Positions 13,624-17,810 of a stretch of DNA of 17,810 bases are shown here, piece by piece (position 1 is the stretch's first letter; each line of letters opens with the position of its first letter). A program made the translations under genes and the position numbers. Under the pieces are notes generated by a model that saw only the letters and a program-made list of their open reading frames with translations, was not told where the DNA came from and did not search any database. The DNA is from UBA1189 sp045126595 (GTDB taxonomy: Bacteria; Bacteroidota; Bacteroidia; Bacteroidales; Bacteroidaceae), in contig JBGVOS010000062.1 in assembly GCA_045126595.1 (NCBI GenBank), positions 1 to 17,810 on the forward strand, in the 5' to 3' direction.

Positions 13624-14384
13624 AACGTATAGCTGTAAAGATTGGTAGCAATGTGCTGACCCGTCGCGATGGTACGCTTGACATCACCCGCATGTCGGCC
13701 CTCGTCGACCAAGTGGCTGAGCTGCACAAGCGAGGCATGCAGATTGTATTGGTGTCATCGGGTGCCGTGGCTTCGGGACGCAGTGAGATAACGCCTTCGC
13801 ATACGCTCGATGAGGTATCATCGCGTCAGCTCTACTCGGCCATCGGACAGGCCAAACTCATGGGCAAATACTACACGCTCTTCCGCGAGCATGGTATCAC
13901 TTGCGGACAGGTGCTCACCACCAAGGAGGGGCTCGACAAGGCAGACCACTATCTCAACCAACAACACTGCATGGAGGTGATGCTCGCCGAAGGGGTGATA
14001 CCCATCGTGAACGAAAACGACACCCTCTCCATCACCGAACTCATGTTTACAGATAATGACGAACTCTCGGGACTGATGGCACAGATGATGAAGGTGGACG
14101 AACTCATTATCCTGAGCAACATTGACGGCATCTACGACGGCAATCCTTCTGACCCGCAGAGCCGTGTCATTCGTTCGGTATTGACGACAGACGATATGGA
14201 ACAGTATATACAGAGCTCCAAATCATCGCTCGGCCGGGGCGGCATGCTCACCAAGTGCCACATCGCCCGCAAAGTGGCGGCTGAGGGCATCCCCGTAGTC
14301 ATTGCCAATGGCAAGAGCGAGGATATACTGCTGCACCTCATTGACTATCCTGAAGAAACCGTTTGTACGAGATTCTTGATTTAG
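13620..14384 (+). CDS. proB: Glutamate 5-kinase, short form without PUA domain
   Basis: Phosphorylates glutamate to gamma-glutamyl phosphate, the first proline step and usual point of proline feedback. The amino-acid-kinase fold is complete: VKIGSNVLT (6-14), VSSGAVASG (45-53), NENDTLS (131-137), FTDNDELSGLMA (143-154), SNIDGIYDG (166-174) and GRGGMLTK (205-212). The protein ends at 254 residues, whereas the E. coli enzyme has about 367 with a C-terminal PUA domain, so that domain is absent. The end is a clean TAG with no remnant. The start overlaps the proC stop by 4 bp. A repeat element fills the gap to proA. Confidence 0.95.
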   Translation: MKRIAVKIGSNVLTRRDGTLDITRMSALVDQVAELHKRGMQIVLVSSGAVASGRSEITPSHTLDEVSSRQLYSAIGQAKLMGKYYTLFREHGITCGQVLTTKEGLDKADHYLNQQHCMEVMLAEGVIPIVNENDTLSITELMFTDNDELSGLMAQMMKVDELIILSNIDGIYDGNPSDPQSRVIRSVLTTDDMEQYIQSSKSSLGRGGMLTKCHIARKVAAEGIPVVIANGKSEDILLHLIDYPEETVCTRFLI

Positions 14385-14410
14385 AAGTTTATATGATGGC
14401 CTATCATTTG

Positions 14411-14506
14411 TCGTGTCATCCTGAGCATCGCGAAGGATCTCGTAGCGTGTTCTGGTATGTTTCTCAAAGTCCTGCGCGAGATCCCTCATGTTATTCGGGA
14501 TGACAG
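14411..14506. repeat. Dispersed palindromic element (GTCATCCTGAG family), proB-proA gap
   Basis: The left arm begins TGTCATCCTGAGCATCGCGA and runs to AGGATCTCG (14414-14442). The right arm runs from CGCGAGATCCCTCATGTTAT to TCGGGATGACA (14475-14505). They are inverted copies around a 32-nt centre. It shares the leading TCGTGTCAT and the arm sequence with 10706-10808. The 148-bp gap holds nothing else apart from the A/T-rich start region of proA. Confidence 0.8.
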
Positions 14507-14532
14507 AAACGAGTTTTTAATATTTAGAGCTA

Positions 14533-15780
14533 ATGAACACTTCCGACCTTATCATACAGGCCAACAAGGCGACTGCCTCTCTGGCCACACTTACAGACAG
14601 TGCTATCAATACTGTGCTTACTGATACCGCAGCGGCACTGCGCCTCCATAGCGCTGCTATCCTTGAGGCCAACCGTCTCGACTTGGAGCGCATGGAACCG
14701 TCGAACCCCAAGTATGACCGTTTGCTGCTCACCGAGGAGCGTATCCATGGCATTGCCTCCGATATGGAGCATGTAGCCACCTTGCCCTCGCCCCTTGGCA
14801 TCACCTATAGCACAACCGAGCGCCCCAACGGGATGACCATCCGCAAGGTGAGCGTGCCCTTCGGCGTCATCGGCATCATCTACGAGGCTCGCCCCAACGT
14901 GACGGCCGACGTCTTTGCTCTCTGCATCAAGAGCGGCAACGTGTGCCTGCTCAAGGGTGGCTCCGATGCAGAGTGTACCAATCGCAAGATAGTTGAGGTC
15001 ATTCACGGCGTGCTCACCGCCCATGGCATCGACACCGCTGTGTGTACCCTCCTCCCTGCCCACCGTGAAGCCACGGCCTGCCTGCTCGGTGCGGTGGGTA
15101 AGGTAGACCTCATTATACCACGTGGTAGCAGCGCTCTCATTAACTATGTGCGCGACAATGCCCGTGTGCCTGTCATCGAGACCGGTGCCGGTATCTGCCA
15201 CACCTACTTCGATGCTGCTGGCGACCTGGCCAAGGGAACGGCCATCATAGAGAATGCCAAGACTCGACGGGTGAGCGTGTGCAACGCCCTCGACTGCCTC
15301 GTGCTGCACCGCAGTCGCCTGGCCGACCTCCCTGCGCTGTGCGCTCCATTGGCCGAGAAGAATGTCACCATCTATGCCGATAGCGAAGCCTATGATGCTC
15401 TCGTGGGGCATTATCCCGTCCAACTGCTGGCCAAGGCAACAAATGAACACTACGGTACCGAATTCCTTGACTACAAGATGAGTATCCGTACTGTCGCCAG
15501 CCTCGACGAAGCGTTGCACCATATTGCTCTATATAGCTCTCGCCACAGCGAGTGTATCGTGAGCGAAGATACTGAGGTTATCGCCCGCTTCCAGCAACGT
15601 GTCGATGCTGCATGCGTATATGCCAACGTGTCGACCGCCTTTACCGACGGCGCCCAGTTTGGCTTCGGTGCCGAGATTGGCATCTCCACGCAGAAACTCC
15701 ATGCTCGCGGCCCCATGGCACTGCCCGAACTCACTACCTATAAATATATAATAGAGGGTGACGGACAAGTGAGACGATAG
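14533..15780 (+). CDS. proA: Glutamate-5-semialdehyde dehydrogenase (gamma-glutamyl phosphate reductase)
   Basis: Reduces gamma-glutamyl phosphate to glutamate semialdehyde with NADPH, following ProB. The 415 residues match the family length. Seen: RKVSVPFGVIGIIYEARPNV (104-123), LKGGSDAE (140-147), IIPRGSSALI (194-203), VIETGAGICHTYFD (214-227) and the catalytic block NAKTRRVSVCNALD (241-254), with Cys250 as nucleophile. Most relatives have Pro where this one has Val247 (RPSxCNA). The end shows FGFGAEIGISTQKLHARGPM. The ATG at 14533 follows an A/T-rich stretch. It may be co-transcribed with proC-proB across the repeat. Confidence 0.96.
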   Translation: MNTSDLIIQANKATASLATLTDSAINTVLTDTAAALRLHSAAILEANRLDLERMEPSNPKYDRLLLTEERIHGIASDMEHVATLPSPLGITYSTTERPNGMTIRKVSVPFGVIGIIYEARPNVTADVFALCIKSGNVCLLKGGSDAECTNRKIVEVIHGVLTAHGIDTAVCTLLPAHREATACLLGAVGKVDLIIPRGSSALINYVRDNARVPVIETGAGICHTYFDAAGDLAKGTAIIENAKTRRVSVCNALDCLVLHRSRLADLPALCAPLAEKNVTIYADSEAYDALVGHYPVQLLAKATNEHYGTEFLDYKMSIRTVASLDEALHHIALYSSRHSECIVSEDTEVIARFQQRVDAACVYANVSTAFTDGAQFGFGAEIGISTQKLHARGPMALPELTTYKYIIEGDGQVRR

Positions 15781-15828
15781 CTTGCACTTTGAAAAGGAAA
15801 AAGAATTTAAAAATAATAAAATAGCATT

Positions 15829-16200
15829 ATGCACGGACTTGGTACAATCTTACTTCTTATTGTGTCGAACATCTTCATGACGTTCGCTTGGTATGGCCAC
15901 TTGAAGTTGCAGCAGATGAAATTCATCTCAGACAACACGCCGCTTTACATCGTAATCCTTATCAGTTGGTTCTTGGCGCTCTTCGAGTATGCCTGTCAGG
16001 TACCGGCCAACCGTATAGGCTTTGTGGGTAATGGTGGCGCTTTCACATTGATGCAGCTCAAGGTGATACAGGAGGTTATCTCCATCGCTATCTTCACCAT
16101 CTTCACTATCGTCTTCTTCCGGGGAGAACAACTGCAGTGGAATCACTTTGTGGCATTCGGATGTCTTATTGCGGCGGTGTTCTTTGTCTTCTTGAAGTAA
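15829..16200 (+). CDS. DUF486 (DMT-like) small membrane protein
   Basis: A 123-residue integral membrane protein with four predicted transmembrane segments at about 4-21, 38-56, 80-97 and 106-122. The conserved motifs FMTFAWYGHLK (16-26), FEYACQVPANRIG (52-64) and FTLMQLKVIQEVIS (72-85) identify the DUF486 family, which is related to drug/metabolite transporters (four-helix SMR-like size). No substrate is known. It starts 48 bp after proA behind an A-rich leader, and its TAA directly abuts the ATG of the NudC gene, so the two are probably co-expressed. Confidence 0.9.
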   Translation: MHGLGTILLLIVSNIFMTFAWYGHLKLQQMKFISDNTPLYIVILISWFLALFEYACQVPANRIGFVGNGGAFTLMQLKVIQEVISIAIFTIFTIVFFRGEQLQWNHFVAFGCLIAAVFFVFLK

Positions 16201-16956
16201 ATGAGACAGTGTAGATATTACATCTTTAATAAGGGGCGTCTGCTGATTCATCGCACAGAGGTGGCAGATGTCGTTTCTGAACTCCCCTTGTGGTTGGGTA
16301 GTGATGAACCTCGCTTGTTCGAAGAGACCGATCTTACTCTCTGCTATATGGCTGAGAGTTCCCATGATACCTTGCCCGAAGGGTATGAATGGATAGACCT
16401 TCGTGAGAGCTTTCATGTGTTGCCCGAGGCGGAATATCGTATGGCGGGCAAGGCGAGCGAGTTGCTTTACTTTGACCGTCAGCACCGTTATTGCGGACTG
16501 TGTGGAGCACCGATGGAGTGGGGGAGCATCATCAGCAAGCGATGTACGCAGTGTGGTGAGGAGATATGGCCGAAATTGAGTACGGCCATTATTGTGCTCA
16601 TCCATCGGGGTGACGAGGCGTTGCTGGTGAAGGCGAAGAACTTCCGCCGCGACTACTACGGATTGGTAGCGGGTTTTGTGGAGACAGGAGAGTCGTTAGA
16701 GGAGTGTGTGGCACGCGAAGTGATGGAAGAGACGGGGCTGTGCGTAGAGAATATACGTTACTTTGGCAGTCAGCCGTGGCCCTATCCGATGGGACTGATG
16801 GTAGGTTTCCATGCCGACTATGCGGAAGGCGAACTGGTACTGCGCGACGGCGAATTGCGCGATGCGGCATTCTTTACACGCGACAATATCCCTGCCATAC
16901 CGGGCAAGATGAGCATGGCACGCATGCTCATTGACGACTGGCTTCAAGGAGAATAA
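16201..16956 (+). CDS. nudC: NADH pyrophosphatase (NudC-type Nudix hydrolase)
   Basis: Hydrolyses NADH to NMNH and AMP. E. coli NudC also removes NAD caps from RNA. The 251 residues show a variable N-terminal domain (1-90), a zinc ribbon CGLC...CTQC (Cys98, 101, 115, 118), and the complete Nudix box GX5EX7REUXEEXGU at 158-180 (Glu173, Glu176 and Glu177 as metal ligands). The NudC-specific motif SQPWPYPMGLM follows at 190-200. The spacing from Nudix box to SQPWP is as expected. The ATG begins immediately after the DUF486 stop with no spacer. It is ended by a hairpin about 20 bp downstream. Confidence 0.94.
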   Translation: MRQCRYYIFNKGRLLIHRTEVADVVSELPLWLGSDEPRLFEETDLTLCYMAESSHDTLPEGYEWIDLRESFHVLPEAEYRMAGKASELLYFDRQHRYCGLCGAPMEWGSIISKRCTQCGEEIWPKLSTAIIVLIHRGDEALLVKAKNFRRDYYGLVAGFVETGESLEECVAREVMEETGLCVENIRYFGSQPWPYPMGLMVGFHADYAEGELVLRDGELRDAAFFTRDNIPAIPGKMSMARMLIDDWLQGE

Positions 16957-16975
16957 TATATAGATATAAAGAAGG

Positions 16976-17007
16976 AATCAGGGCGGTCCTATGGGGCCGC
17001 CCTGATT
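16976..17007. terminator. Bidirectional terminator hairpin between nudC and the GH20 gene
   Basis: A 14-bp stem (16976-16989 with 16994-17007, one G-T pair) has a TATG loop and AATC/GATT ends. It lies between two convergent genes, 19 bp after nudC and 35 bp from the other stop. The T tracts are short on both sides. Confidence 0.75.
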
Positions 17008-17042
17008 GTTGTACTCTATACTATTTATAGAGGTGTGAAGCG

Positions 17043-17810
17043 TTATCTCACGAAGTTCTCAACCTTGAGGTTGGTGACAGTACTCTTGAAGTTACCTGCC
17101 TGCTGCAATGGGAAGAAGAGGGTGGGGACGTAGTCGTATGATACTTTGTCGGATGCCCAACGTTTGGCACGTTTGAGTTCGTCCTTGAGTTCACCGTTTA
17201 CGTAGAGGCGGGTAGCGGTATTGGTGCATTCGATGCGGATGTCGGCATCCCAACCCTCACGTACGTAGTAGTCGAAGGTGTTGAGGTATCCGTCGCGTAC
17301 GAAGGCCATGCGACCATCTACGGGGCTGCTGAGGTAGAACTCGGTGTCTTCGTTAGAGAACAGCAGTGCACCGCGCTCCTCTTTGGCTGCATCAAGATGG
17401 AAACTGATGGTATAGCCATAGCTGGCCTCCTTCACAGGGTAGGTCTTTCCGGGTTTTACGACATCGAGAGCGTATACTACGCTGTTGGGCTCGCCCTTGA
17501 TGATACCCATCTCATTCACACCGGGAGCTTCGCTCAGTTGGGTACGCTTCTGGTTGAACTCATCGAAAGGTACGGTCTTGTAGGTGGGGCTCCAGGTAGA
17601 AGCGGCAATGGCCTGCAAGCCGGGATAGCAGCGATGGTGGATGTCATCGACAGAGATGCCGTTGCCAGCCACGTCATTCCATACGGCATACATACCACCG
17701 AGAATGGCGGGATCACAAGCCTCGAACTGCTGGTTGCCAATGGTGGCGGGGGTCCAGTTGTTGTAGAGGTAGGGAAGGTTGAGGTAATCGTAGTAGTAAC
17801 CGGCAGCGGG
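17043..17810 (-). CDS. GH20 family glycosidase (beta-N-acetylhexosaminidase-like), C-terminal part
   Basis: The frame is open from the right edge of the window to TAA at 17043, showing 255 residues; the start lies outside. The first visible part, YYDYLNLPYLYNNWTPA and ILGGMYAVWNDVAGNGISV with DIHHRCYPGLQAIAASTW, is the end of a GH20 catalytic barrel (the GG-xxx-W motif). From about residue 105 to the end the sequence has a beta-rich, LamG-like look (YGYTISFHLDAA, ALLFSNEDTEFYL, RLYVNGEL). GH20 enzymes release terminal GlcNAc or GalNAc, for example from host mucin glycans or chitin fragments. The substrate cannot be told here. It converges on nudC. Confidence 0.85.
   Translation of the reverse strand, partial: PAAGYYYDYLNLPYLYNNWTPATIGNQQFEACDPAILGGMYAVWNDVAGNGISVDDIHHRCYPGLQAIAASTWSPTYKTVPFDEFNQKRTQLSEAPGVNEMGIIKGEPNSVVYALDVVKPGKTYPVKEASYGYTISFHLDAAKEERGALLFSNEDTEFYLSSPVDGRMAFVRDGYLNTFDYYVREGWDADIRIECTNTATRLYVNGELKDELKRAKRWASDKVSYDYVPTLFFPLQQAGNFKSTVTNLKVENFVR

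Noticed and set aside
14530..15522. 330-residue minus-strand reading frame opposite proA
   Set aside because: Antisense shadow. proA has all its catalytic motifs on the plus strand.
1..17810. CRISPR array, toxin-antitoxin, defence or phage genes
   Set aside because: No regularly spaced repeats, and no frames with such motifs. The gene content is biosynthetic and housekeeping.

Overview
The window looks like a chromosomal segment of a Bacteroidales bacterium (Bacteroidota, perhaps Prevotellaceae). The grounds are promoter boxes of the Bacteroidota TAnnTTTG type, A-rich rather than Shine-Dalgarno start regions, a LysM/periplasmic-binding fusion and an outer-membrane beta-barrel family typical of the phylum, a separately encoded MetH reactivation protein, and several dispersed palindromic repeats. 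Assignment below order level is not possible by eye.

Layout. (1) 17-604: five tRNA genes. Two near-identical tRNA-Leu(CAG) genes stand back to back, followed by tRNA-Leu(GAG), tRNA-Gly(GCC) and tRNA-Ser(TGA), then a strong terminator. (2) 708-6520, minus strand: a compact run read from right to left as LysM/PBP-like exported protein, outer-membrane barrel protein (broken by an in-frame amber codon), RluA-type pseudouridine synthase, dihydroorotase, and stand-alone MetH reactivation protein. Gaps are at most 33 bp or the genes overlap. (3) 6666-12496, minus strand: the glycine cleavage operon gcvT-gcvH-gcvPA-gcvPB, with a CapA-like metallophosphatase downstream. The lipoamide dehydrogenase (L protein) is not in the window. 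(4) 12808-15780, plus strand: proC-proB-proA, the complete glutamate-to-proline route, diverging from gcvT across a 311-bp promoter region. (5) 15829-16956, plus strand: a small DUF486 membrane protein and a NudC-type NADH pyrophosphatase, ended by a terminator hairpin shared with the convergent 3' part of a GH20 glycosidase gene that runs off the right edge.

The genes are mostly housekeeping. I see no phage, transposase, CRISPR or defence locus. The noteworthy layer is the repeats. Dispersed palindromic elements sit inside the gcv operon (two gaps) and the pro operon (one gap). Sequences of the same style also lie in frame inside three conserved enzymes (ProC, GcvPB and the MetH reactivation protein), giving low-complexity peptides that look foreign to the families. 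This resembles the in-frame protein insertions made by Rickettsia palindromic elements and is the most unusual signal here. Other points are a compensatory change in the variable arms of the paired tRNA-Leu genes, a 17-nt inverted-repeat promoter core shared by gcvT and the LysM gene, and the amber-interrupted barrel gene.
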